From: Streptomyces aurantiacus
Lineage (GTDB): Bacteria; Actinomycetota; Actinomycetes; Streptomycetales; Streptomycetaceae
Direction: 5' to 3'
Assembly (NCBI RefSeq): GCF_027107535.1
Contig: NZ_CP114283.1
Span: 6,324,001 to 6,388,000, forward strand
Length of the DNA stretch: 64,000 bases
Part shown: piece by piece, positions 7,096-15,370 of the stretch
Layout: the number at the start of each line of letters is the position of its first letter
Position numbering within the stretch: the first letter of the stretch is position 1
Position numbers and translations under genes: made by a program
Notes under the pieces: generated by a model
Told to the model about the DNA's origin: nothing
Database searches by the model: none
Seen by the model: only the letters and a program-made list of their open reading frames with translations

Positions 7096-7902
7096 CGCCG
7101 GAAGCCGGGTGCCCGCACTCCCCTTGGCAGCGTTGACCTGCGGCTGGGTGAGGAAGAGGACGCCGGTCAGGTCGGCGTCCGTGAGGTCGGTGTCCCGCAG
7201 GTCGGCGCCGATCATGTCAGCCCCGCGCAGGTCGGCGCCCGTCAGGTCGGCGGCGATCAGGTACGCGCCGCGGAGGTTGGCGCCCCGCAGATCGGCGCCC
7301 TTGAGCCGGGCGCCCATCAGGTCGGCGCCCCGGCGGTCCTTCTTCCTGCCTCCGCCGATTCCGGCACGCGCCAGCTCGCTGGTGCGCAGCAGCAGTACGT
7401 TGACCTCCTGGCGGACCGCGGGCACGTCCAACTCGACCAGCTGCTCGGGACCTTGGCGGGTGAGTGCCTCGACGCGGTCGAGCGCGCGGCGCAGCTCGGA
7501 CCGGATCGGGCGGGCGGCGGACAGGTCCAGTGCCTCGGTGAGGTACCAGAGCAGCTCCTGCAGTTGCCGTACGACCGGGAACACGTCGAACATCAGCCGG
7601 GCACGCTCGGATGAACCCGGGCGCCAGTCCTCGCCGCCGAAGGTCAGCCGTGAGACCTTCTGGCCGGCGCCGAAGCAGTCGTAGACCGTGCAGCCGTTGA
7701 AGCCCCGCTGCCGCAGTTCCGTGTGGATGCCGCAGCGGGAGTCCGTCCGCAGGTTCCGGCACGGGCTGCCGGCGGCCTTGTCGACGGCGAAGTCCGCGGA
7801 GGCGGCGAAGGGCAGCGCGACACAGCACAGCCCGAAGCACTGGGCACAGTCCGCCTGGAGTTCGCCACGGGCGGGCGCCGTGCTGCCGGGTTCGTCTCGC
7901 AT
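7063..7902 (-). CDS. Cys-rich domain plus pentapeptide-repeat protein
   Basis: A 279-residue protein. The N-terminal part has clustered cysteines, CAQCFGLCC followed by SPCRNL, SRCG, NGCTVYDC, reminiscent of the CxxCxxxCC zinc- or iron-chelating domain. A helical middle part follows (about 95-185). Residues about 190-250 are a run of pentapeptide repeats of the A(D/N)LxG type (ADLMGARLKGADLRGANLRG and onward), which fold into a right-handed beta helix. The metal and the partner are unknown; I infer only that the cysteines bind a metal. ATG 7902 is chosen over a GTG at 7911. The gene is convergent with the P450 and overlaps its end, so it is unlikely to be part of that unit. Confidence 0.8.
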   Translation of the reverse strand: MRDEPGSTAPARGELQADCAQCFGLCCVALPFAASADFAVDKAAGSPCRNLRTDSRCGIHTELRQRGFNGCTVYDCFGAGQKVSRLTFGGEDWRPGSSERARLMFDVFPVVRQLQELLWYLTEALDLSAARPIRSELRRALDRVEALTRQGPEQLVELDVPAVRQEVNVLLLRTSELARAGIGGGRKKDRRGADLMGARLKGADLRGANLRGAYLIAADLTGADLRGADMIGADLRDTDLTDADLTGVLFLTQPQVNAAKGSAGTRLPASFIRPGHWTP

Positions 7903-7953
7903 GTCCCCCACCCTACGCAGCGCGCGCCCGTGCTGATCACCGGCCGGGGGCGC

Positions 7954-8688
7954 TCACCTGCTGAAGAGCTCGAACGACACGGCCGGCCTGCCGCCGAACC
8001 GCTCGCCCGCGCTCTGCGCGAAGCCGGTCAGGAAGGACCGTACGTACGTCTCGGGGTCCTCGTCGGTCAGCACCTCGATGTAGGTGCGGTGTTCGAGCAG
8101 GGAGAGCACCGCGCGCTCCAGGCCCGCAGTCGCGTCCACCGCGTGGGTGGGAGTGCTGGAGCCCGCTACGGCGACCCAGCGCACACCGTCCCAGGGCTCC
8201 AGGCCCGGCTCGGGGAAGATCCAGCGGTTGCCGGCGTCGGAGGCCGCGTCCAGGGTGGCCCGGCCCACGGCCACGTGGTCGGAGGTGTTCCAGGCGACCC
8301 CGCCCCAGGTGTCGCGGTGGTTGAGGGTGATCACCAGCTCGGGCCGGTGCCTGCGGATCGCGACGGCGATGTCCCGGCGCAGGGCCGTGCCGTACTCGAC
8401 GACGCCGTCCTTGTGGTCGAGGAACTCCACCTCGCTGACGCCCACGACCGCGGCACTGGCCCGCTGCTCGCGTTCGCGCAGCGGGGCGCACTTCTCCGGC
8501 TCCAAGGTGTCGATGCCGGCCTCGCCGCGCGTCGCGAGCACGTACGCGACCTCTCGGCCGCCGTCGGTCCACGCGGCGATCGCCGCGGAGCAGCCGTATT
8601 CCAGGTCGTCCGGGTGGGCCACCACCGCGAGGGCCCGCTTCCAGTCCTCGGGCATGGGCTTGAGCTGGTCGTTCGTCGGCTCGGTCAT
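7954..8688 (-). CDS. PIG-L family (LmbE-like) N-acetyl deacetylase
   Basis: A 244-residue protein starting MTEPTNDQLKPMPEDW. It has the family zinc motif AHPDDLEYG at residues about 24-32 (AHPDDxE), ATRGEAG, and the later HRDTW and H-x-x-V segment (NTSDHVAVG) that supplies the third ligand. PIG-L enzymes are zinc hydrolases that remove acetyl groups from N-acetylglucosaminyl conjugates, such as MshB and Mca in mycothiol metabolism, or from antibiotic intermediates. The substrate here is unknown. Because it stands next to a peptidase and not to other mycothiol genes, I would not call it MshB. The upstream ATG at 8688 is preferred over longer in-frame extensions. Confidence 0.85.
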   Translation of the reverse strand: MTEPTNDQLKPMPEDWKRALAVVAHPDDLEYGCSAAIAAWTDGGREVAYVLATRGEAGIDTLEPEKCAPLREREQRASAAVVGVSEVEFLDHKDGVVEYGTALRRDIAVAIRRHRPELVITLNHRDTWGGVAWNTSDHVAVGRATLDAASDAGNRWIFPEPGLEPWDGVRWVAVAGSSTPTHAVDATAGLERAVLSLLEHRTYIEVLTDEDPETYVRSFLTGFAQSAGERFGGRPAVSFELFSR

Positions 8689-8835
8689 GACCCCGATTAT
8701 GCGCTTATGTGACCTGGGTGTTGGCGGAATGCGGGCCGCCCCGGACCGGTCGTGCCCACGCGGCGGAGCCGCGCACGTCAAGGCCCCGCGCCCCCTGCCG
8801 GGGACCCGCGGAGTGAAGGAGTGCGTTCCGTTCGG

Positions 8836-10137
8836 TCAGGCCTCGTCGCGTGCGAGGGCCAGCAGACGGTCCAGGACACGCGGGCCGCCCGCCCGTACCC
8901 CGTCGTGCTCGAACTCGTCGGTGACGAAGGTGCGCAGGCCGCGGATCGTGCGGGCCGTCCGCAGGGAATGCTCCGTGTCGACGTACATGTCGTCGTGGTA
9001 GACGGCCGCGGCGACGGGGACCTCGTTGGCGGCGAGGCGGCCGGCGTCGTACAGGGAGGGCCAGTCGGTGCGCTCGGCGAGGAGGTCGGCCGTTTCGCGC
9101 AGGGGGCGCAGGGCCGGGTCGCAGTCGAAGGTCCACGGGTGCACGGACTCGCCGGTGAAGAGCACCGGGCCGTCACCCGCGAGGGACTTGGCCGCGTCGA
9201 ACTGCGGGAAGTCGGCGCGGACCCGCTCTGCGGACCAGGACGTGGGGCGCTCGCCCTGGGCGTAGCAGGCCTCGTGGACCAGCGCGTACAGGGGATGCCC
9301 GGCGAACGAGAGGAGGGACTGGACCTCCTCCTGGAAGGCGTCGGACAGGGCCGGGCCCTGGGCGGTGCGGACGAAGGCGTTCTCCAGGAGGTAGTGCAGG
9401 CGGTGGCTGCCCTCGCTGCCGCCGAGGAGGATGCCGAGGGACTGGAAGGCCTCGACGGTGAGCCGGTAGCCGCCGCTCAGGACGGGCTCGTGCCGCAGAA
9501 GGTGTTCGGCGATCCGCCGGGCCCGCTCGACGTCCTGGGGGTAGCGCGCGTAGTGGGCGGCGACCTTGCGCTCGATGCGCGGGTAGGCGGCCCGGTAGAC
9601 GTCGTCGGCGTGCCCGTCGAGGGTGGGCAGCCCTCCGGTGATCAGCGCCGTGCTGAGCCCCTCGGGCGCGGTGGCGAGGTAGTGGGTCGCGCAGAATCCG
9701 CCGAAGCTCTGACCGAGGACGGCCCAGGGGGCGCCGCCCGTGACGGCCGGGCGGATCGCCTCGCAGTCGCGGACGATGGAGTCGGCGCGGAACAGCGCGA
9801 GATAGTCGGCCTGCTCGCGGGGGCCGCCGCGCAGCGGGAGCGTCTGCCGGTTCGCGGGCGTGGAGCTGCCGGTGCCTCGCTGGTCGAGGAGCAGGACGCG
9901 GTACTCCTCCAGGGCGCGGCCGAGCCAGGCCTGCTTCCCGACGAAGCGGTTGGCGCCGAAGCCCGGGCCGCCCTGGAGGTACACCAGCCAGGGCAGGTCC
10001 TGGTGCGCCTTGTCGCTCCCGACCACTTCGCGGGCGTACAGCTCGATCGTCTCCCCGGCGGGGGCGTCGTGATCGAGGGGCACGGTGAAGCGGCGGTCGC
10101 TGAGGACGACACCGGGCTGACGGTAACTGGTGCTCAA
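8836..10137 (-). CDS. Prolyl aminopeptidase-like alpha/beta hydrolase (peptidase family S33)
   Basis: A 433-residue alpha/beta hydrolase. The oxyanion-hole motif LQGGPGFGANR is at about residue 54, DQRGTGSS at about 86, and the nucleophile elbow GQSFGGF at about 143. These three motifs in this spacing define proline iminopeptidase-type S33 enzymes, which release N-terminal residues, often proline, from peptides. There is no signal peptide, so it should act in the cytoplasm. The start is a TTG at 10137, supported by an AGGAG site 7 bp upstream; no ATG or GTG fits better. A 19-bp direct repeat (10226-10279) lies in its upstream region. Confidence 0.85.
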   Translation of the reverse strand: MSTSYRQPGVVLSDRRFTVPLDHDAPAGETIELYAREVVGSDKAHQDLPWLVYLQGGPGFGANRFVGKQAWLGRALEEYRVLLLDQRGTGSSTPANRQTLPLRGGPREQADYLALFRADSIVRDCEAIRPAVTGGAPWAVLGQSFGGFCATHYLATAPEGLSTALITGGLPTLDGHADDVYRAAYPRIERKVAAHYARYPQDVERARRIAEHLLRHEPVLSGGYRLTVEAFQSLGILLGGSEGSHRLHYLLENAFVRTAQGPALSDAFQEEVQSLLSFAGHPLYALVHEACYAQGERPTSWSAERVRADFPQFDAAKSLAGDGPVLFTGESVHPWTFDCDPALRPLRETADLLAERTDWPSLYDAGRLAANEVPVAAAVYHDDMYVDTEHSLRTARTIRGLRTFVTDEFEHDGVRAGGPRVLDRLLALARDEA

Positions 10138-10225
10138 AAGAGGCTCCTGGGACGGACGGGTTCCTGGCCGCGACCCAGTTCAGCACAAGTTTTCCGGTGA
10201 GCCGAGACCGCGGATCAAGAAATCC

Positions 10226-10279
10226 GTACTGAACGGCCGATCAGGCCGGCCGTCGCGTACGTACTGAACGACCGCTCAG
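10226..10279. repeat. Direct repeat upstream of the S33 peptidase gene
   Basis: GTACTGAACGGCCGATCAG at 10226-10244 recurs as GTACTGAACGACCGCTCAG at 10261-10279, with 2 mismatches in 19 and start-to-start spacing of 35 bp. The second copy overlaps the last codon and stop of the LacI gene. The position, 90-140 bp upstream of the peptidase start, would suit regulator binding sites, but no regulator is identified. Confidence 0.5.
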
Positions 10280-11301
10280 CGCGGCGGGAGGCTGGAGCGC
10301 CGGACCACCAGCTCCGGCTGGAGCACCACGCGCCGGTGTTCGTGCGGGGTGGGAGCCGTCTCGGCCTCGGTCTCCTCCAGGAGGAGTTCCGCGGCGAGCG
10401 CGCCCATGGTCACGGCGGGCTGCCGCACGGAGGTCAGCGGGACCGCCGCGGCCGCCGCGAACTCGATGTCGTCGTAACCGACGATCGCGAGGTCGTCCGG
10501 GACGCTCACACCGGCCGCGAACATCGCCTGCAGGACGCCGAGGGCGAGCAGGTCGTTGGCGCAGAAGACCGCGGTGGGGCGGTCGGCGAGGCCGAGGAGC
10601 CGGGCGCCCGCGTCGCGGCCCGCGGCCACGTCGAGACGCTCGGTGGGCAGCTCGCGCAGGCACTCCGGGCCGAGACCCGCCTCGGCGAGGGCGTTCAGGG
10701 CACCCGTGCGGCGGTCCGTGACCTGGTTGAGTCCGGGCGGCCCGCTCACGTACGCGATGGAGCGGTGGCCGGCGTCGATCAGGTGCCGCACGGCCAGTGC
10801 GCCGCCCGCGACGTCGTCGACGGACACCGAGCACTCGGTGGTTCCCTCGGCGACCCGGTCGACGAGGACGAAGGGGATGCCGTGGCGCCGGAACGCCTCT
10901 ATGTTGCGGCCCGTCGCGTCGGCGGGGGTCAGCAGGACGCCCCGTACCCGCTGCTCGGCGAAGAGCGACAGGTAGTCGGCCTCCTCGCCGGCGCTCTGCG
11001 CGCTGTTGCAGACCATCACGCCGAGCCCGGTCTCGCGGGCCGCCCGCTCGGCGCCGCGTGCCACGTCCACGAAGAAGGGGTTGCCCATGTCGAGGACGAG
11101 CAGGCCCATGATGCGGCTGCGTCCGGCGCGCAGCTGCCGGGCCGACTCGCTGCGGACGTAGCCGAGCCGGTCGATGGCGGAGAGCACGCGGGCGCGGGTC
11201 TCGGAGGCGACCGTGTCCGGGCGGTTGATGACGTTCGAGACCGTGCCGACGGAGACTCCGGCGACTCGGGCGACGTCCTTGATACCCACCGACTGGGCCA
11301 T
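10276..11301 (-). CDS. LacI family regulator, probable L-rhamnose regulon repressor
   Basis: A 341-residue LacI/GalR-type regulator. Residues 5-55 are the DNA-binding domain IKDVARVAGVSVGTVSNVIN with the hinge region RSESARQLRAGRS. A periplasmic-binding-protein-like sensor domain follows (GLLVLDMGNPFFVDVARGAE, VDDVAGGALAVRHLIDAGHR, AIVGYDDIEFAAAAAVPLTS). It is the last gene of the minus-strand rhamnose transport run, 83 bp after the propeller gene. Two LacI-type operators, TGAAAGGTTTCA and CTGAATCGTTTCAG, sit in the two rhamnose promoters, so this protein is the obvious repressor, with L-rhamnose or a phosphorylated intermediate as likely inducer. Binding to these sites is inferred, not shown. 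Confidence 0.85.
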   Translation of the reverse strand: MAQSVGIKDVARVAGVSVGTVSNVINRPDTVASETRARVLSAIDRLGYVRSESARQLRAGRSRIMGLLVLDMGNPFFVDVARGAERAARETGLGVMVCNSAQSAGEEADYLSLFAEQRVRGVLLTPADATGRNIEAFRRHGIPFVLVDRVAEGTTECSVSVDDVAGGALAVRHLIDAGHRSIAYVSGPPGLNQVTDRRTGALNALAEAGLGPECLRELPTERLDVAAGRDAGARLLGLADRPTAVFCANDLLALGVLQAMFAAGVSVPDDLAIVGYDDIEFAAAAAVPLTSVRQPAVTMGALAAELLLEETEAETAPTPHEHRRVVLQPELVVRRSSLPPR

Positions 11302-11384
11302 CAGGCGGTTACCTCCGGGGGAACGGGGAGAGTGGTGGGCACGCAGTCACATTAACCCGCGCGCCCACCCGGGACGGACCGGCG

Positions 11385-12806
11385 TCACGCAGGCAGTCGG
11401 AAGTCGACCACGCGCAGCGCCGAGGGCGTCGTCCCACTGGATTTCACCTGGTACAGGATGGACAGCACGCCGTCCTGGGCGATCCGCGTCTCGTCGACGA
11501 CGACCTCGCCGAAGGCGTTCAGCCCGCTGGCGTCGAACAGCGTCGTCCAGTCCGTGTGACCGGAGGCGGCGGACGCGGCGACTATGCGTCCGAAGGGCAT
11601 GACCGCGTACGCGTTGTCGTACTTGTCGAGGACCAGTCGGGTGCGCTGGCTGGAGTTCAGGGCGACCGGGATCTCGGTCTTGCGCCAGGTGCCGGTGGCG
11701 GTCCTGCGCACGTGGAAGGCGCGGCCGTTCGCCGTCCGGTTGGTGACGTAGTTCGTCGTGCACTGGCCGAAGCGGCCCGGCACGTAGCTGATGATCGCGT
11801 GCGGCCGGCCCGCGGAGTCGGTGGCCTGGCTCTCCTGGTTCATCAGGGAGTGGTCCGGGTTCAGGGCGTCGACCACGAGACCGCTGTCGGTGACGGCGAC
11901 CTTGTCGGAGGCGCCGGTCGTGCCGACGACCGTGCCCGCGTCGTTGCGCCAGGTGCGGCCGCGGTCGTCCGAGTAGACGTAGCCCGTGTCGTGGTTGGTG
12001 ATGCCTCCGCCGTTGCACATCACCGCGCCGTTCTGCTCACGCCAGGTGAAGAAGGAGTGCAGCCGCCCGTTCCTGTCGTAGTCGATGCCGTGCAGGTACA
12101 TGTTGCGGACGGTGCTGGAGCCGTGCTCGCTGCTGTACGTGCCGGTGGAGCTGCTCCACTCGCCGAGGTTCGTCCAGGACGTGCCGTTGTACTCGGCGAT
12201 GGCGTTGCGGCCGTTGCCGGAGATCCCCGCGCGGTAGCTGAGCTGGAGCTTTCCGTCGGGCATGGAGACGAACTGCGGGTACGTGAACTGCGAGGTGAGC
12301 GCGAGCCCGTCGAGGGTGGACTGCGGCGCGCCGAACCGGCTCGTGGTCCAGGTCAGGCCCGCGGGGTTGTCCATGAGCCCGGCCACCGACTTCACGTAGG
12401 TGAAGCCGTCGCTGTGGGAGTCCATGTTGAGGTGGAGGCGGCCGTCGGTCTTGGAGACGCCCATGGAGATGACGTTGTGGGAGTCGTTGTAGCGCAGGGT
12501 GTGGCCGACCTTGACGGTCGACCAGGTGCTCCCGCCGAGCACGCGGCGGCCGACGACGGCGTTGCGGTCGGCGGTGTACCAGACGGCGTACTGGTAGCCC
12601 TTGTAGGTCAGCAGGCCGTTCTTCTGGAACGAGTTGTTGTTGACCAGGCCGTCGTAGGAGACGAAGAAGATGGCCTGGCTGTCGAGTGTGGTGATGCCGG
12701 TCTGGGTGACCGAGGGACCGGGATCGGCCGCCCGGGCGGTGCCGGCGAGGCCGGGGGCGGCCACGGTGCCGAGCAGGGCGGTCGCGAGCAGGGTGCGTCT
12801 CTTCAT
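11385..12806 (-). CDS. Secreted BNR-type beta-propeller protein, candidate rhamnose-glycan lyase or hydrolase
   Basis: A 473-residue exported protein. It begins MKRRTLLATALLG, a twin-arginine (Tat) signal peptide with cleavage probably after TARA or AARAA near residue 26. The rest consists of repeated beta-blade units, with Asp-box-like signatures such as YSDDRGRTWRNDAG and a His/Asp-rich stretch LHLNMDSHSDGFTYVKS. This is the BNR_4-like propeller type. Propellers of that kind include polysaccharide lyases of ulvan and of rhamnose-glucuronate chains, but I cannot place it in one CAZy family by eye. Its place inside the rhamnose operon, between the mutarotase and the LacI gene, supports a role in freeing rhamnose from a polysaccharide outside the cell. 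No carbohydrate-binding module is visible. Confidence 0.7.
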   Translation of the reverse strand: MKRRTLLATALLGTVAAPGLAGTARAADPGPSVTQTGITTLDSQAIFFVSYDGLVNNNSFQKNGLLTYKGYQYAVWYTADRNAVVGRRVLGGSTWSTVKVGHTLRYNDSHNVISMGVSKTDGRLHLNMDSHSDGFTYVKSVAGLMDNPAGLTWTTSRFGAPQSTLDGLALTSQFTYPQFVSMPDGKLQLSYRAGISGNGRNAIAEYNGTSWTNLGEWSSSTGTYSSEHGSSTVRNMYLHGIDYDRNGRLHSFFTWREQNGAVMCNGGGITNHDTGYVYSDDRGRTWRNDAGTVVGTTGASDKVAVTDSGLVVDALNPDHSLMNQESQATDSAGRPHAIISYVPGRFGQCTTNYVTNRTANGRAFHVRRTATGTWRKTEIPVALNSSQRTRLVLDKYDNAYAVMPFGRIVAASAASGHTDWTTLFDASGLNAFGEVVVDETRIAQDGVLSILYQVKSSGTTPSALRVVDFRLPA

Positions 12807-12873
12807 GTTCAGGGCTCCTGGACGTGCGGGGAGGAGGAGAACGAGCGAGGGGAAGAGCGGGTGAACGCATCGG

Positions 12874-13194
12874 TCAGGCGAGGTGGAACACTTCGGTGAG
12901 GGGCTTCATGGCCTCGTCGGGCCTGGCGCCGTCCAGCGATTCGAAGAACGGCGCCATGTCGGCCTGCCAGCGGGCGTTGACCTCGGCGGCCTCCATGCCT
13001 GCCTGCGCGGCCGCGAAGTCCTCGGTCTCCAAGTAGCCGACCAGCAGGCCGTCCTCGCGAAGGAAGAGCGAGTAGTTGCGCCAGCCGGTGGCCGAGAGTG
13101 CTGCGAGCATCTCCGGCCACACGGCGGCATGCCGCTCGCGGTACTCGTCGAGCCGGTCCTCGCGGACCTTGAGCAGGAAACAGACGCGCTGCAT
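12874..13194 (-). CDS. rhaM: L-rhamnose mutarotase
   Basis: A 106-residue protein starting MQRVCFLLKVREDRLDEYRE. The motif YRERHAAVWPEM carries the conserved His, and YSLFLREDGLLVGYLE and the C-terminal PLTEVFHL match the RhaM/RhaU family. It converts the beta anomer of L-rhamnose into the alpha anomer used by the isomerase. The ATG at 13194 is chosen because GGGAG lies about 9 bp upstream; a TTG start three codons earlier is unlikely. It lies 29 bp after the substrate-binding protein gene and is co-transcribed with the transporter. Confidence 0.92.
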   Translation of the reverse strand: MQRVCFLLKVREDRLDEYRERHAAVWPEMLAALSATGWRNYSLFLREDGLLVGYLETEDFAAAQAGMEAAEVNARWQADMAPFFESLDGARPDEAMKPLTEVFHLA

Positions 13195-13223
13195 GAAGGG
13201 CAACTCCCGGTGGACGAAGGGGA

Positions 13224-14309
13224 TCAGAAGTCGAACTGGTCGATGTTCTTCTTGTCGAAGACGGTCGGCTTGCCGAGGTCGATCACGCCGTCCTTGCCGA
13301 TGGTGAAGGTCCCCATGTCACCGGCCTTGAAGGTCTCGCCCTCCTTGCCGGTGATCTGACCGGAGGACAGCGCCACGGCGGTACGCGCGGCCAGCTCGCC
13401 GAGCTTCGCCGGGTCCCACAGCTCGAAGGCCTCGACGGTGCCGTTCTTCACGTACTTGCGCATGTCGTTCGGGGTGCCGAGGCCGGTCAGCTTGACCTTG
13501 CCCTTGTACTTGGAGCCCGACAGGTACTGGGCGGCGGCCTTGATGCCGACGGTGGTCGGGGAGATGATGCCCGCCAGCTTCGGGTTCTCCTGGAGGAGGC
13601 CCTGGGTCTGCTGGAACGACTGCTGGGCGTCGTCGTTGCCGTAGGCGACCTTGACCAGCTTCATGTTCTTGTACTTGGGGTCCTTGAGTTCGTCCTTCAT
13701 GAACTCGATCCAGGTGTTCTGGTTCGTCGCGGTCTGCGCGGCGGACAGGATCGCGATCTCGCCCTTGTAGTCCAGCTGTTCGGCGAGGAGCTGGACCTCG
13801 GTGCGGCCGAGGGCCTCGGCGCTGGCCTGCGAGACGAAGGCGTTGCGGCAGTCGGGCTTGGTGTCGGAGTCGTACGTGACGACCTTGACGCCGTTCTTCA
13901 TGGCCTGCTTGAGCGCGGTGCACAGGGCGCCCGGGTCCTGAGCGGAGACGGCCATCGCGTCGACCTGCTGCTGGGTGAGCGTGTTGACGTAGCTCACCTG
14001 GCCGGAGGTGTCCGTGGCGCTGCTGGTGCCGACCTCCTTGTACTTCGAACCCAGCTCGGTGAGCGCCTTCTCGCCGCCCTTGTCGGCGGTGGTGAAGTAC
14101 GGGTTGTTGACCGCCTTGGGCAGGAAGCCGACGGTCAGGCCCTTCTTGGTGGCCGCGTTCGGGTCGGCCTTGCCGGCGGCGGCGTTCGAGCCGCTGTCTT
14201 CCTTGACGTCGTCCTTGGAGGTTCCGCCGCCGCAGGCGGTGGCGGCCAGGGCGAAGGAGGTGACGGCGGCCAGGGCCGCACAGGCCCGGCGGAGCTTGGT
14301 GGAGGACAT
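13224..14309 (-). CDS. rhaS: Rhamnose ABC transporter substrate-binding lipoprotein
   Basis: A 361-residue protein. The signal peptide MSSTKLRRACAALAAVTSF ends in a lipobox with LAATAC, giving lipidated Cys at about residue 26, so it is anchored on the outer face of the membrane. The mature part is a type-I sugar-binding protein (Peripla_BP_4): GLTVGFLPKAVNNPYFTTAD, QQVDAMAVSAQDPGAL, KVVTYDSDTKPDC. It captures rhamnose for the two permeases and ATPase encoded upstream. The ATG at 14309 is preceded by AAAGG; the long open frame before it is non-coding overlap with the permease gene. Rhamnose specificity follows from the locus. Confidence 0.9.
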   Translation of the reverse strand: MSSTKLRRACAALAAVTSFALAATACGGGTSKDDVKEDSGSNAAAGKADPNAATKKGLTVGFLPKAVNNPYFTTADKGGEKALTELGSKYKEVGTSSATDTSGQVSYVNTLTQQQVDAMAVSAQDPGALCTALKQAMKNGVKVVTYDSDTKPDCRNAFVSQASAEALGRTEVQLLAEQLDYKGEIAILSAAQTATNQNTWIEFMKDELKDPKYKNMKLVKVAYGNDDAQQSFQQTQGLLQENPKLAGIISPTTVGIKAAAQYLSGSKYKGKVKLTGLGTPNDMRKYVKNGTVEAFELWDPAKLGELAARTAVALSSGQITGKEGETFKAGDMGTFTIGKDGVIDLGKPTVFDKKNIDQFDF

Positions 14310-14344
14310 GGTGGTGGAGCCTTTCGACGGGAGTGACGAGGGAG

Positions 14345-15370
14345 TTACGAGGAGGTGGGTGAGGAGGTGGGTGAGGAAGCCGCTCTGCGGCCCGCCCTCG
14401 CGAGGGAGATCTGCCGTGCGACCCGGGGACCGAGCACGGACAGGACCAGCAGGACACCGGTGACGACGATCTGTGACTGCGCCGAGACGTCCTGCAGACT
14501 CATGACGTTCTGGAGCGCCCCGAGCAGGAACACTCCGGCGATCGCGCCGCCGAGCGTGCCCTTGCCGCCGTCGAAGTCGACGCCTCCGAGCAGCACGGCC
14601 GCCACGACGGACAGTTCGAGCCCCGTGGCGTTGTCGAAGCGGGCGCTGGCGTAGTGCAGGGCCCAGAAGATGCCGGTCAGCGAAGCCATGAACCCGGTCA
14701 CCGTGAACAGGATCAGCTTCTGCCGCTTGACGCGGATGCCGGCGAAGCGCGCCGCCTCCTCGCTGGCGCCGGTCGCGAACAGCGAACGCCCGAACGGGGT
14801 GGCGTGCAGGGCGACGACGGCGATCGCGAGCAGCACGAGGAAGGGCAGGAGCGCGTACGGGACGAAGGTGTCGCCGATGCGTCCGGACGCGAAGTCCAGG
14901 TACTGGGTGGGGAAGTCGGTCACCGCGTCGGAGCCGAGCACGATCTGTGCGATGCCCCGGTAGGCGGCGAGCGTGCCGATGGTGACGGCGAGGGACGGCA
15001 GGCCGAGCCGGGTCACCAGCAGGCCGTTGATCAGTCCGCACACCACTCCGAGGAGCAGGCAGATCGGGATGATCGTCTCGATGGTCATGCCCTGGTTCCA
15101 CAGGGCGCCCATCACCGCGCCGGACAGGCCTGCCGTGGAGGCCACCGACAGGTCGATCTCGCCGGACACCACGAGCATGGTCATCGGGAGGGCGATCAGC
15201 GCGATGGGCAGCGTGTTGCCGAGTAGGAACGACAGGTTGAGGGCGTTGCCGAAGCCGTCCACGGTGGTGAAGGACAGCAGCAGGACGACGACGAGGAGGG
15301 CGCCGACGGCTCCGTCCCACCTCAGGGATGCGGACCGGCGGACGGCGCGCGTGAGAGCGGAGTCAGCCAT
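14345..15370 (-). CDS. rhaQ: Rhamnose ABC transporter permease
   Basis: A 341-residue permease of the ribose/xylose/rhamnose (BPD_transp_2) type, with about 8-10 hydrophobic segments. The signature MLVVSGEIDLSVASTAGLSG and the later ATGASEEAARFAGIRVKRQK loop, which contacts the ATPase, are clear. It starts inside the end of the preceding permease gene (8-bp overlap), so the two are translationally coupled and presumably form a heterodimer. The C-terminus ends in an unusual TSSPTSS repeat that is encoded by a GGAGGTGGGTGA tandem repeat in the DNA near 14350. Confidence 0.9.
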   Translation of the reverse strand: MADSALTRAVRRSASLRWDGAVGALLVVVLLLSFTTVDGFGNALNLSFLLGNTLPIALIALPMTMLVVSGEIDLSVASTAGLSGAVMGALWNQGMTIETIIPICLLLGVVCGLINGLLVTRLGLPSLAVTIGTLAAYRGIAQIVLGSDAVTDFPTQYLDFASGRIGDTFVPYALLPFLVLLAIAVVALHATPFGRSLFATGASEEAARFAGIRVKRQKLILFTVTGFMASLTGIFWALHYASARFDNATGLELSVVAAVLLGGVDFDGGKGTLGGAIAGVFLLGALQNVMSLQDVSAQSQIVVTGVLLVLSVLGPRVARQISLARAGRRAASSPTSSPTSS

